A DNA stretch of 44,914 nt from Flavobacteriales bacterium (GTDB taxonomy: Bacteria; Bacteroidota; Bacteroidia; Flavobacteriales_F; PHOS-HE28). Below, piece by piece: positions 33,418-42,700 of the stretch. Under the pieces are notes generated by a model that saw only the letters and a list, made by a program, of their open reading frames with translations, searched no databases and was not told where the DNA came from. The DNA lies in NCBI GenBank assembly GCA_017987115.1, contig JAGNUG010000020.1, positions 1 to 44,914 on the forward strand, written 5' to 3'. A program made the position numbers and the translations under genes. The first letter of the stretch is position 1, and each line of letters starts with the position of its first letter.

Positions 33418-34959
33418 TCAACGACTGTCCGAAGTAGTCGAGTCCCTCACTGCCGTATAGATCCGAGCAAACTCATTTTCAAAACTTGGCTGGAACCGTT
33501 CTCCTATCAGTACCGGCCATGGGTGTTTGTTTACTTTTTGATCGATGCCCCGGCCGATGACCAGGATCTGATCCACCTCCGGGGGAAATCCCATGCGCCA
33601 ATGACGGAGCAGCCAATTGGGGTCCCGGGAAAAGCGAAGCCAATCGGGCTCTTTCGTTCTGGTATACGGACCATAGGACATCAGAAACTCGCTTGGCGCG
33701 ACGAGTATTCCGCTGTATTCAATGGCCACATAGGCCTGTATGTGCTGTTGCAACCGATCGGATCCGGCCATTACTGAGAGCACAATGCTGTTCGGTTCCA
33801 ATGCCGCACAAGCTTCCATTACCCCAGCGTGAACGTGTTCCAAACTCGAAAAAGAATTCTCGGCCTGCACCAGTCTGGTCGCATGCAAAGGCAATGCGCA
33901 AAGCGCAGCACCTCCGATCATTTGGGCAACTTTGCCTTTAGCTGCGCCAGCTATTGCGATAAGCCACAGTGCAAGAACCAAGAGGGCCAGCCAATGCACA
34001 CGATCTGAAATGATAAGCCTGCGGCCATGTGGCGAGTTGCTTAACCATGTGATCAAGAAAAGGACGAGGAAAAGAATGATCAACACATCATGCCACAACC
34101 ATGTGCGCCCATAGCGCCATCTTGCCCAAATTCCTGAGGCTATGGAGATCAAGAGCAAGAGCCCAATACCATGGATCAACCATTGTTCTCTGGTTTGATC
34201 AACTATTAATAGGGTCTTTAACAGAAATGTTCTGTTGAACGACGGAAGTGAGGTTGGTACCGGTATGTTGATGATCTGCAGGACACGATGCAATTGGAAC
34301 GCACCCACCAGCAGGATAACTGCACTCAACGAAATCCATTTATAGCGTTCCCGAGCGTTTGTCAAGAATGCGGTTCTGCGTTCTTGATGTAATTCGAATA
34401 AGAATGTAGGGAAAAAGAACAAACACAAAATGGCAGGTGCGCCTCTGTGTGTGAACCATGCAAGGATCGCGCCGATCAGCAACCCGACCCAGCGTGTACG
34501 TGGCTTTTCGACGTGCCATTTCCACCAAGCCACTGAACCGAGACTTAGTGCTACACTGAGTAGAAAGTGGAACAGTCCCATGATCAAAAGCGTGTTGAAC
34601 ATGATCGGAGCGAGCCAAAGAACCGGAACTCCGATCTGGGTGCCATGCGAGCGTAAAAAAGCGACTGCCGCGATCACTACTCCGCTGCTGACGAATGCTG
34701 CAAAAACGTTGTGAGTTTGTTCCGGGGTGAGGAAAAGAAGTAACAATGCCAAGATCCCGTCTCCAAGCCAACGAATGCCAATATAGTAATTGAACCCATG
34801 TGCTGTATGTTCATGTGTTGACCACGAAGCCTTCTGCAATGAAGCATGCAGAACATGCATGGGGCCATCGATGGTAATGAAGTATCGGAAGAACAGGGTC
34901 GCAGCCGCATTCATCAGAAGAATGCACAACAGAATTTTGGCGATGCGAGTTGGCTTCAT
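33418..34959 (-). CDS. Polytopic membrane protein, GT-C glycosyltransferase-like
   Basis: This 513-residue protein has about ten or more hydrophobic helices and a soluble C-terminal part (about 400-513). The first extracytoplasmic loop carries FITIDGPMHVLHASLQ, which resembles the acidic first-loop motif of GT-C type glycosyltransferases and of related uncharacterised Bacteroidota proteins. No other catalytic signature is recognised, so the function is tentative. The gene stands alone: it converges with lepA (32 bp apart) and lies 128 bp downstream of the lipoprotein gene. Confidence 0.7.
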   Translation of the reverse strand: MKPTRIAKILLCILLMNAAATLFFRYFITIDGPMHVLHASLQKASWSTHEHTAHGFNYYIGIRWLGDGILALLLLFLTPEQTHNVFAAFVSSGVVIAAVAFLRSHGTQIGVPVLWLAPIMFNTLLIMGLFHFLLSVALSLGSVAWWKWHVEKPRTRWVGLLIGAILAWFTHRGAPAILCLFFFPTFLFELHQERRTAFLTNARERYKWISLSAVILLVGAFQLHRVLQIINIPVPTSLPSFNRTFLLKTLLIVDQTREQWLIHGIGLLLLISIASGIWARWRYGRTWLWHDVLIILFLVLFLITWLSNSPHGRRLIISDRVHWLALLVLALWLIAIAGAAKGKVAQMIGGAALCALPLHATRLVQAENSFSSLEHVHAGVMEACAALEPNSIVLSVMAGSDRLQQHIQAYVAIEYSGILVAPSEFLMSYGPYTRTKEPDWLRFSRDPNWLLRHWRMGFPPEVDQILVIGRGIDQKVNKHPWPVLIGERFQPSFENEFARIYTAVRDSTTSDSR

Positions 34960-35041
34960 CGGCTGGAAAGTAGTTCTTCAACGCCAGCAATTATGATCCT
35001 GTTCTCAAACATTTGATCCGAAGGGTTGATCTTTGGAACGT

Positions 35042-35070
35042 AAAAAGCCCCGGCGTGGCCGAGGCTCTTT
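35042..35070 (-). terminator. Rho-independent terminator of the lipoprotein gene
   Basis: On the minus strand an 8-bp stem with one mismatch (GCCTCGGC, loop CAC, GCCGGGGC) is followed by TTTTTA. It lies about 20 bp after the stop of the leftward lipoprotein gene at 35088, giving a textbook intrinsic terminator. Confidence 0.8.
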
Positions 35071-35087
35071 GGATCCAACGTCATTCG

Positions 35088-36062
35088 CTAGAGTGCGTTC
35101 ACGTCATCCTCGAACTGCTGTATAGTAGTCGGAGAAAAGATCATTGGCACGTTCATATTGCTCGTTACATTCACTGTTGTGAAGGACGAGGAATACCCAA
35201 CGGCATCTTGTTTCAGCCCGACAATAACGGCCTGCATTCCTAATGGTACTTGCCAAGGTGCTTGATATGTCTCGGAGCCAATAAAATTCATGTTCAACAC
35301 TGCATTTTCCGACGGGAATGCCACCCAGACCAAGGTGCTATCCGTAGATTGCCCAGCAGGTAATGTTGATGTAAGTGTTGTCGTGTTCGGATAGTTCCAG
35401 AAGATATCGACGTTAGTCCAATTCAAAGAATCTCCGTTTATACCGTAGTTGAAATAGTACGGATAGGTATACGTGTAGTCCGTCGTGTCGTAGTATGCTG
35501 AATCAACGGAGATTATGGCGGAATCAATGCGGTCCCAGATCATGTTCCCATCTTCGTTCGGGTTACCACGGAACAGTTCCATATTCGGGTCGCCGACATT
35601 GGTGGGGATCTTTGCTATAAGGCCTCCATTCGTTATTTGCACCGGCACACTACCTTGGTTGGCATAGACATTGATCGCACCACCGCTGCGCAGCATTCTT
35701 AAGATTCCATTATCGTTTCCAACGGTCTGAACGTTCAACCAAAGCATGTCACTGATCGTAAGAACTTCTACCAACGATATCTGAACCTGACCGGTCACGG
35801 GTGTGCCATTCTCATAAACGAAGGCTCCAGGCTCAAAATCCAATTGCGTTCCTTTATTGCCCATTACCTGACCGCCTGTAGTAGCGTTCAAATTGAATGT
35901 TTGCGTCGCGTTGGCAATGTTGTTCGCGAACAAAGTTCGGAACGGTGAACTGGTTGTTACATCAGGCGGTATGGGTGAGGCAGGGTTATCCGGCTCCTTT
36001 TTACAGCCTACGATCACCGCAATGGCAATGACTGTAGTCAGGATCGTTGCTTTGGTCTTCAT
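35088..36062 (-). CDS. Hypothetical lipoprotein, 324 aa
   Basis: The N-terminus MKTKATILTTVIAIAVIVGC is a lipoprotein signal peptide with the lipid-modified Cys at position 20, followed by KKEPDNP. The mature part is rich in Thr, Asn, Gly and Tyr and predicted to be beta-rich; the segment GTQLDFEPGAFVYENGTPVT resembles a common theme in Bacteroidota surface lipoproteins (an extended strand after ZU5-like or carboxypeptidase-like domains), but I cannot assign a family. It is probably at the outer membrane. It has its own intrinsic terminator. Confidence 0.75.
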   Translation of the reverse strand: MKTKATILTTVIAIAVIVGCKKEPDNPASPIPPDVTTSSPFRTLFANNIANATQTFNLNATTGGQVMGNKGTQLDFEPGAFVYENGTPVTGQVQISLVEVLTISDMLWLNVQTVGNDNGILRMLRSGGAINVYANQGSVPVQITNGGLIAKIPTNVGDPNMELFRGNPNEDGNMIWDRIDSAIISVDSAYYDTTDYTYTYPYYFNYGINGDSLNWTNVDIFWNYPNTTTLTSTLPAGQSTDSTLVWVAFPSENAVLNMNFIGSETYQAPWQVPLGMQAVIVGLKQDAVGYSSSFTTVNVTSNMNVPMIFSPTTIQQFEDDVNAL

Positions 36063-36218
36063 TAGAGATGGAGTTTTGGTCGTGGCGTTAGTTATTTCCA
36101 GTGGTTACACTAACAAGACGTATGAAATGGCAAAAGGCTGCCTCATACCATTCGTTTATGATAGAGATCCTGACCCTTTTGTGGAATTTCATCATGATCA
36201 AGCCGCGTGAAACGTGAA

Positions 36219-39200
36219 TTATTCGACTGCAATGGTCACGGCATTCAAGACCTTACCTGCTCTGCTGACGCGAACCATGTAAAGCCCAACGCTCAACTCA
36301 CCTCGTTCCAGTACCAATGCTGAGGTACCATTCCCTTGCAATGTGCGTAAAACTCGACCGCTTGCGTCGATCACATCGATCATATGATCCTTGGTCAACA
36401 CCTCGTTGAAATCCAATCGTGTTCGGGCGTTGAATGGATTCGGAGTAACGGTCACACCTAATAGATCGTGGTCTCTAACATTCATAACGATCACTTGGTA
36501 CGGTTCGCTTGTTGCAACACATCCATATTCGCTGGTCGCTTGTACAGCGTACATGCCTGTTTCAGTCGCAGTGAATTGTTGCTCTGTGGCATCCGGGATA
36601 TTGTTGCCGTTCAAGAACCATTGGTAACTATCACTCGCATTGGCCTCCAGGACCGAACTTCCAAGATCGGTAATGCTCGCCGCAAATAAATTGCAATCCA
36701 CCAACGTGTTCAATGTGGTGTTCGTGATCACCGGTTCGTTAAGGTCGAAATAGATCGCAGCGGTATTCATGATCTCGGTGAGGTGAGGAGAACCTGCGTT
36801 CGGTTTGATGCGGTATTTGACAAAGCCGTTGCTGCCTGCCTCGTTCACGTTGCTGTCGGGCAAAAGAATACGTTCATAGCGGAATAGTGCGACCCGGTCT
36901 TCGTCTACCTGGATCCGTGTAAGCTCGTGCGAGGAAGCGAGAACCTCCATGGTGAGTGGATCCAGATCGGCATCAAGTGTGTCGAGTAATTGCACGGTGA
37001 ATGCCGTGTCCGTTCCTGTATTCTGGAAACGCACCGTGTACTCCAACCACTCAGTATCGATATCTACCGCTCCTGTAGCGCCATAGCCCTGCGGAGTTAC
37101 GAGTTTGTCGTTCGGGTCGAAGGCGCAGACTACAGGATAAGCATAAAGCGGTTGGGAGTAGTTCAGTGAAAGGTCCGAAGATGTGAGGGTGTAACCGAAG
37201 CCCTGCATGGTCCCGACCGGACCCACCTGTATCGTGAGCTGAACGAAGAACTCCTGAAACCACCCCAGGCTGTCCACGCTCCAGAAATAGTGTTGGCCGA
37301 CGATCGAGTCCGGTGGAGGCCACGCGCCCAATATGGACAGGTCCGGGTGGATCTCATAATCCAGGATGATTCCTTCTGGAATGGAAGTACCGGTATTGCG
37401 TAATTGGATCCACGTCATCACTTCGGAATTGCAGCGGAATGGTCCGGAATGAGTGATGCTGAAGTATTCCATATTCTCCGGTGCTATGGGTGCTAGGCCG
37501 ATGTCCAGGCCTGTCGCGATCGGAGCGGCCAACGTGAGCGTAGCGTTCAAGGTGTCCGGGTCATTGGTCACCTGATAGATCGAAGGTGGAGTGTGCCACA
37601 CATTCCACGAACCAGTGTCGGCCGGAAGGTCGTATTCGCCAAGACTGTTGGTCCACACCAGCACATTGCTCGCATCGGTGCGTACCAAGCGGAATGGCAC
37701 TTTGTGGTCGGTTGGGTCCAGTGTGGCGTTCAGATCGTAATCCATGAACACCGAACCGCGAAAGCGAAAGGCGTCGAAGAAGTGGTTCTGCTGCCAACTG
37801 ATCGTGCGGAATCGTGCTGTGACGAGGTCGGGAACTGCGTCGTTATTCACGTCTGCATAGATCATGGCCGCAGCACTTTCGGCCGTCGGGTCGATCAAAG
37901 TATTATTGCCCAGTTGGCCATTCCCGAGGTTCAGGTTGTAGTAGGTCTGGTGCGTATATCCGTTGCTTAATGCCCAAACAGCATCTAGGAATGAGTCACC
38001 ATTGATGTCCTTTAAGATCAGTGTGCGTGGCATGCCTAGCGGTGTTATGGAAAGTGTGTCAATGGTCATGTTGCCAACACCATTGTTGTAGTATCCCACG
38101 AGATAACCGTAACGGTATTCCAATATGTCAACGTCCATGTCACCATCAAGATCCCCCAGCGAGAATTCGTCCAAGGCAGTTCCTCCAGGTACGGTGGTGA
38201 ATATGCCGGTACCATCACTTAAGACTACCGTGCCGCCGATCACCAGATCTACAGTGCCATCGCCGTTCATATCCCCAGCCTTCACTGCTCCGACAACCAA
38301 GTCGACCGAGGGGTGTACCGTGAATTGGCCATTGCCATTATTCTCATACCAATTTCCGGTGCCGATCAGGTCAAGGTCTCCATCGGCATCCAGATCCACT
38401 TCGCAACGCGAAATACCAAGATCCGGCAATGTCCCCATGGTCCATGACGAGCCACCGTTATTGTTCCAAATGATCGCACAACTTCCGTCGTTGGTGATGA
38501 TATCCTGTAGTCCATCGTAGTCGAGATCAGCAGTTCGTGAAACCGCGATCTGGTTCTTGTTCTCAACCACCACTTGTTGCCGGCCAAATGTGCCGTCGCC
38601 GTTGTTCGCATACCAACAAACCCAGTCGCCATAGTAACTGGCGGTGACCAGGTCAAGATCACCGTCCAGGTCAATGTCCGCACCTGAGATGTCATACCCC
38701 CCGGCCATCGTTTGGCAGAACCGCTTTCGCAGACCAATGGTGCCATTGCCGAGGTTTTCATACCAGCCCGCGATATCCATACCACTACAGGCCAGTAGGT
38801 CCATACGACCATCACTATTCAGGTCGCCGATGCCGTAGGAGGTGCCCGTAAGGTTGTACCCGGAAACATTCTCAACGACCAATGTGGTCCATGTAACACC
38901 ACTTTGGTTCTGTAACAAGTGTACGTTGCATGATGTATTGGTGGCATAGCTGAAGTCCACATCGCCATCACCGTCGAAGTCCGCGATCGCTTGTGGTTCT
39001 GCGGAAAGTAGGTAGGGGATCGTATCACCTAAGTTGAAATTTCCGGATCCGTCATTTGCGAACCAGATGGTGCCACCGGGCATTCCGAAGCCGATCACAT
39101 CCACATCGCCATCGCCATCAACATCTCCACAGAATGGCTTTCCAGGTGCAACAAAGTCCGCAATAAATTGCTGAGGGCCGTAGTTGCCTGTACCTAAATT

Positions 39201-39833
39201 CGCATACCAGCCTACCTGGGCGTTGTCGCCACCGATCATCAGGTCAAGTAGCCCATCGCCGTTAATGTCCGCCTGCGATGCCGTGACACTTGTTGCTGCA
39301 CCCGTAGGACCGATCGCTGGCCCTGTGGAAAAGACGCCCGAGCCGTTATTCAACAATAGGTTCAATCCGTTAGCGCTCCGAACCACATCATCCACATCAC
39401 CATCGCCATCTATGTCCCTGAGCAAGCGTGCCGCTGTACCCGCACCGGTATACGGGCCTACTAGGGTAAGTATTCCGGTCCCGTCGTTCATGTACCAGTT
39501 ATTATCTGCTACAAGATCCGCATCGCCATCGTTGTCCATATCACACATGCTGGTTATTACGGCGTTGCCAAGCGACCCTGTGTACATTACTTGCAATGGT
39601 CCGAATTGCCCTGCGCCGAGATTCGGGAACCAGCTCAAGGTCCAATCATAGATGCTGCCGGATCCGGTAAGATTATATACAATGGGGTCCACGGACCCAT
39701 CACCATTGACATCACCGGCCATCATGCGCCTAGGGTAAGCTACTTCGCTCTCGAATGCAAGCTGCACTGGACCGAATTGCCCGAAGATCGCACTGCCAGC
39801 GAAGATGAGAAAGAGACAGGATATTCTGCGCAT
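36219..39833 (-). CDS. Giant FG-GAP/VCBS repeat protein with T9SS type A sorting domain
   Basis: The 1204-residue product has a signal peptide (MRRISCLFLIFAGSAIFGQ). Residues about 30-690 form FG-GAP/VCBS beta-propeller-like repeats with at least 14 calcium-type motifs such as DIDGDGDVD, DVDGDGDVD and DLDADGDLD. A SdrD-B-like module follows (FMDYDLNATLDPTDHKVPF), then a DUF7619-type domain (about 900-1040, YTVRFQNTGTDTAFTVQLLD and NTAAIYFDLNEPVITNT), an Ig-like module (about 1060-1120) and a type A sorting domain (1129-1204, VTPNPFNARTRLDF). The likely destination is the cell surface. The substrate or partner is unknown. Confidence 0.92.
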   Translation of the reverse strand: MRRISCLFLIFAGSAIFGQFGPVQLAFESEVAYPRRMMAGDVNGDGSVDPIVYNLTGSGSIYDWTLSWFPNLGAGQFGPLQVMYTGSLGNAVITSMCDMDNDGDADLVADNNWYMNDGTGILTLVGPYTGAGTAARLLRDIDGDGDVDDVVRSANGLNLLLNNGSGVFSTGPAIGPTGAATSVTASQADINGDGLLDLMIGGDNAQVGWYANLGTGNYGPQQFIADFVAPGKPFCGDVDGDGDVDVIGFGMPGGTIWFANDGSGNFNLGDTIPYLLSAEPQAIADFDGDGDVDFSYATNTSCNVHLLQNQSGVTWTTLVVENVSGYNLTGTSYGIGDLNSDGRMDLLACSGMDIAGWYENLGNGTIGLRKRFCQTMAGGYDISGADIDLDGDLDLVTASYYGDWVCWYANNGDGTFGRQQVVVENKNQIAVSRTADLDYDGLQDIITNDGSCAIIWNNNGGSSWTMGTLPDLGISRCEVDLDADGDLDLIGTGNWYENNGNGQFTVHPSVDLVVGAVKAGDMNGDGTVDLVIGGTVVLSDGTGIFTTVPGGTALDEFSLGDLDGDMDVDILEYRYGYLVGYYNNGVGNMTIDTLSITPLGMPRTLILKDINGDSFLDAVWALSNGYTHQTYYNLNLGNGQLGNNTLIDPTAESAAAMIYADVNNDAVPDLVTARFRTISWQQNHFFDAFRFRGSVFMDYDLNATLDPTDHKVPFRLVRTDASNVLVWTNSLGEYDLPADTGSWNVWHTPPSIYQVTNDPDTLNATLTLAAPIATGLDIGLAPIAPENMEYFSITHSGPFRCNSEVMTWIQLRNTGTSIPEGIILDYEIHPDLSILGAWPPPDSIVGQHYFWSVDSLGWFQEFFVQLTIQVGPVGTMQGFGYTLTSSDLSLNYSQPLYAYPVVCAFDPNDKLVTPQGYGATGAVDIDTEWLEYTVRFQNTGTDTAFTVQLLDTLDADLDPLTMEVLASSHELTRIQVDEDRVALFRYERILLPDSNVNEAGSNGFVKYRIKPNAGSPHLTEIMNTAAIYFDLNEPVITNTTLNTLVDCNLFAASITDLGSSVLEANASDSYQWFLNGNNIPDATEQQFTATETGMYAVQATSEYGCVATSEPYQVIVMNVRDHDLLGVTVTPNPFNARTRLDFNEVLTKDHMIDVIDASGRVLRTLQGNGTSALVLERGELSVGLYMVRVSRAGKVLNAVTIAVE

Positions 39834-40045
39834 ATGGATCGGTTTGGTATCGAAAGATAGACGCAGGATAGTGGGAACGGTTGTGTCTTAGGCAAATCCT
39901 TTGGTAGAAACTACTTTCCAAGGACTCTTTGGATGACGATCTGGATCTAATGGCTGAGGTTCATTAGCTGTTCTCTTCCGGTCTCAGGGTTACTGTAACT
40001 TTATGGATCATGTCCACGTCACATCATTAGAAACCCTCCCTCAAG

Positions 40046-40531
40046 GTGACCCTCTCCGACTATAATGCAGCTGTTGATGCCCATGCTGATGGTATCTATC
40101 GCTTTGCGGTGAAGCATCTTCGCGATCAGGAACAAGCGAAGGATGTGGTACAAGAAAGCTTCGCTAGGCTTTGGATGAAGGTGGATCAAGTGGATGCCAA
40201 TAAGGTGAAAAGTTATTTGTTCACCACAGCACACCATGCTATTGTGGATGAAGTGAGAAAAGGAACACGAAGCACTCGAATGGAAGAACACCATGAACGC
40301 ATGCAGCATGTAAGCCAATCGCAGCCGGACCTGAAGGCCGTGCTTGATGCTGCGCTGGCTACATTGCCGCCTATACAGCGCAGTGTGGTGCTCTTGCGCG
40401 ACTTGGAAGGTTATAGTTATGAAGAGATCGCTGAGTTAGTGGACCTGAACCTGGCACAGGTGAAGGTGTATATCTATCGAGGCCGTACGGCACTGAAGGA
40501 ATACATCGGCCATTTGGAAACAGTATTGTGA
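40046..40531 (+). CDS. RNA polymerase sigma factor, ECF type (second)
   Basis: The 161-residue product has region 2 (YRFAVKHLRDQEQAKDVVQE, SFARLWMKVDQVDANKVKSY) and region 4 (LPPIQRSVVLLRDLEGYSYE, EIAELVDLNLAQVKVYIYRG). The only suitable start is GTG at 40046; a nearby upstream ATG frame stops at once. The stop TGA shares bases with the GTG start of the next gene (GTGA, 4-bp overlap), a strong sign of translational coupling to its membrane partner. Upstream TAACTTTA (39997-40004) is a weak promoter candidate. Confidence 0.9.
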   Translation: MTLSDYNAAVDAHADGIYRFAVKHLRDQEQAKDVVQESFARLWMKVDQVDANKVKSYLFTTAHHAIVDEVRKGTRSTRMEEHHERMQHVSQSQPDLKAVLDAALATLPPIQRSVVLLRDLEGYSYEEIAELVDLNLAQVKVYIYRGRTALKEYIGHLETVL

Positions 40532-41889
40532 GCATACGCATTGACCATACCAACTACGAGGCCTACCTGCTTGATCGTTTGGAAGGAAACCTTTCACCCG
40601 CTCAAGAGCGTGAATTGGAAGCTTTTCTATTGATGAATCCTCATTTGGTGCCAGATGATGAAGAACTGCCTTCGTTGATGGTAATGGAAGCATCACTTTC
40701 CAAAGTGGAAAAGGAGGCGCTAAAGCGCGCACTTCCGCCAGTTGGAATGCCTGGCGAAGGCCCGTTAGGTGATATGCTGATCGCGCGATTGGAAGGAGAT
40801 CTTACACCGGCGCAGATCAATGCATTGGAGGCTTATCTAGTTGAACACCCTGAACATCAGAGTGCGGAACGGATCTATGCGTTGACCAAGTTGGTGCCTG
40901 AAGCGATGGGCTTTGCCGAAAAGGAATCACTGGTTCGGGCATTGCCTCCTGTGGGAATGCCATCGCTGTATACGGCAGAAGACTTCTTGATCGCACGAAT
41001 TGAAGGAGATCTGAACGCACAGCAAGAAGAAGCAATAGTAAAGTTGATCGAGCAGGACCACTCTTTGGCGCGCTCGTGGGCGTTGTTGCGACATACTCGT
41101 GTACAGCCTGACCCAATGGCGTTCCCTCACAAGGATGCATTGAAGAAAGGAGGGAAGGTGATCGCGATCGGAGCCCCCCGTTGGCAGATGGCGCTGGCTG
41201 TTGCAGCTAGTATAGCCGTATTGCTCGGTGTTGGTTTCTGGATGCTTCGTGAGGACCCTCAACGCATTCCGCAAGTGGCCGAGAAAGTTGAACCAGCGAA
41301 CAACCAGAACAAGACCACAACGACGAACGACCCTTTATCACCTGACAAGGAAACTGGTTACCCGGAGCAGCAGGTCGCTGAGAATGGAGTTGACCTTGAT
41401 GATAAGAACGTGGCTGCGTTAGAAGGCCCGATCACATCACAACAGAAAAGAGAAAAAGATTCGCCTGTGCAGCAGGAGAACGATGTGCCTATTGAGCGAC
41501 CCATACAACGCGATGAACTTCTGCAATTGGCTGAGCAAAAGGTCGTAGTACCTCCAGTAAAAATTGATCGTGCGGTACCAGAAAATGTAGAGGTTGCCGC
41601 AGTGCCCGCGTACACGGAGTCCTTGGCCGAAGCTACTGCGCCTGCTAAAAATACGAAGACGATATCAGTTCGTGAATTATTCGCATCTACCGTTCGTGAG
41701 CGTGTTCTGGATCAACCCGAAGCGACCACAGAACCTCTAGGAATGAACGATGCTGTTGCGGCTGTCAATAAAGGTTTGAAAGTGATCGCTGGTGACAAAG
41801 CCGGGCTGATGATCGATAATTCCGGTGGTCGCCGACGCACGTTCGACCTGCGCCTAGGGCGTAACCTTTCCATTACCGCTAAGCGGTAA
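40528..41889 (+). CDS. Anti-sigma-like membrane protein with three 70-residue repeats
   Basis: This 453-residue protein has three N-terminal repeats with an exact 70-residue period: YEAYLLDRLEGNLSPAQERE, GDMLIARLEGDLTPAQINAL and EDFLIARIEGDLNAQQEEAI (LEG or IEG at 18-20, 88-90 and 158-160). The segments ending EKEALKRALPPVGMP (61-75) and EKESLVRALPPVGMP (131-145) also repeat. A membrane helix (about 219-239) follows, then a long Gln/Glu/Pro-rich periplasmic region to the C-terminus. The repeats resemble the short anti-sigma helical motif of Bacteroidota (LxGxLxPxxxxxxExxL) and lie on the cytoplasmic side. Start is GTG, overlapping the sigma gene by 4 bp. Confidence 0.8.
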   Translation: MSIRIDHTNYEAYLLDRLEGNLSPAQERELEAFLLMNPHLVPDDEELPSLMVMEASLSKVEKEALKRALPPVGMPGEGPLGDMLIARLEGDLTPAQINALEAYLVEHPEHQSAERIYALTKLVPEAMGFAEKESLVRALPPVGMPSLYTAEDFLIARIEGDLNAQQEEAIVKLIEQDHSLARSWALLRHTRVQPDPMAFPHKDALKKGGKVIAIGAPRWQMALAVAASIAVLLGVGFWMLREDPQRIPQVAEKVEPANNQNKTTTTNDPLSPDKETGYPEQQVAENGVDLDDKNVAALEGPITSQQKREKDSPVQQENDVPIERPIQRDELLQLAEQKVVVPPVKIDRAVPENVEVAAVPAYTESLAEATAPAKNTKTISVRELFASTVRERVLDQPEATTEPLGMNDAVAAVNKGLKVIAGDKAGLMIDNSGGRRRTFDLRLGRNLSITAKR

Positions 41890-42098
41890 TGAAGATCGCC
41901 GAACAGCGGTCATCTGAGTAGAACGTTGTTACATACATTCTCTGATCCCCATCCGGTGGGACAAGATACCCGTCATGGTATGCGACAAAATCCACTCAAA
42001 CAACATTATTACCGTTCATCATAACCACCAGTTGAACCTGTAACCAACCGTGGCGTGTTGCCGTCTTATTCCCTGTAAACCAACAAACACCAACCACA

Positions 42099-42476
42099 AT
42101 GAAAACCATGATCTCCCGCTCCCTTTTCTTGTTAGCAACCATCGCAATTATTGGTCAGACCAAGGCGATCAACCCACCAACCAAAGCTGTTGATAACGCA
42201 TCCAAGCTCGCAAGTATGGAGCGTAACCTGGAACATGCGCTTAACCGGAACATGGCGTTCCCACTCTTGGCCAAAGAGAACATGCTTGGTGAGGTGTACG
42301 TAAGCTTCGTGATCGATAAAGAAGGGAAAGTGGAAGTGCTTTCATGCCATTCTGAGAACGTTGCCCTTTCGGATTATGTTCTTCGCAAACTCGCACGCAT
42401 CGACATTGGTGATAACCCTGAAGGAATTTGGAAGACCACTCATATGCGCTTCAATTTTCGTCCTGAGAACGGATGA
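42099..42476 (+). CDS. Small exported protein with TonB-C-like domain
   Basis: The 125-residue product has a signal peptide (about MKTMISRSLFLLATIAIIGQ, then TKA) and one C-terminal domain (about 50-125, GEVYVSFVIDKEGKVEVLSC, ending THMRFNFRPE) resembling the TonB C-terminal fold found in many small Bacteroidota proteins. There is no TonB-type membrane anchor or proline-rich spacer. It lies 209 bp after the anti-sigma-like gene and is closed by its own terminator. Its role is unknown; the operon context suggests the envelope. Confidence 0.8.
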   Translation: MKTMISRSLFLLATIAIIGQTKAINPPTKAVDNASKLASMERNLEHALNRNMAFPLLAKENMLGEVYVSFVIDKEGKVEVLSCHSENVALSDYVLRKLARIDIGDNPEGIWKTTHMRFNFRPENG

Positions 42477-42497
42477 GCGGATCGCCGTTCTTCCAGT

Positions 42498-42525
42498 GAA
42501 AGCCCTACACGCGTGTAGGGCTTTC
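42498..42525 (+). terminator. Intrinsic terminator after the TonB-C-like gene
   Basis: A perfect 28-bp palindrome centred on ACACGCGTGT (GAAAGCCCTACACG followed by its reverse complement) starts 22 bp after the stop at 42476 and is followed by TGTTGTT. The A/T flanks make it work in both directions. Confidence 0.75.
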
Positions 42526-42541
42526 TGTTGTTAGGAAGGTT

Positions 42542-42596
42542 CCGACCAATAGTCCATTAATGTGCTACAACAGGTTTGAGGAAATGTATTGGTCGG
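42542..42596. repeat. 10-bp perfect inverted repeat upstream of the barrel gene
   Basis: CCGACCAATA (42542-42551) is the reverse complement of TATTGGTCGG (42587-42596), with 35 bp between. It lies 105 bp before the outer-membrane barrel gene. It could be an operator pair or a transcript hairpin. No known regulator site is recognised. Confidence 0.4.
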
Positions 42597-42700
42597 TCCA
42601 AGATCGTACAGGTATGTATCGCCTGTTTTTATATGTATTCACTTGTAACAAACGGGGCCATACCTCGTCCTACAAATGAAGACTGCTAAAACCAACGACC

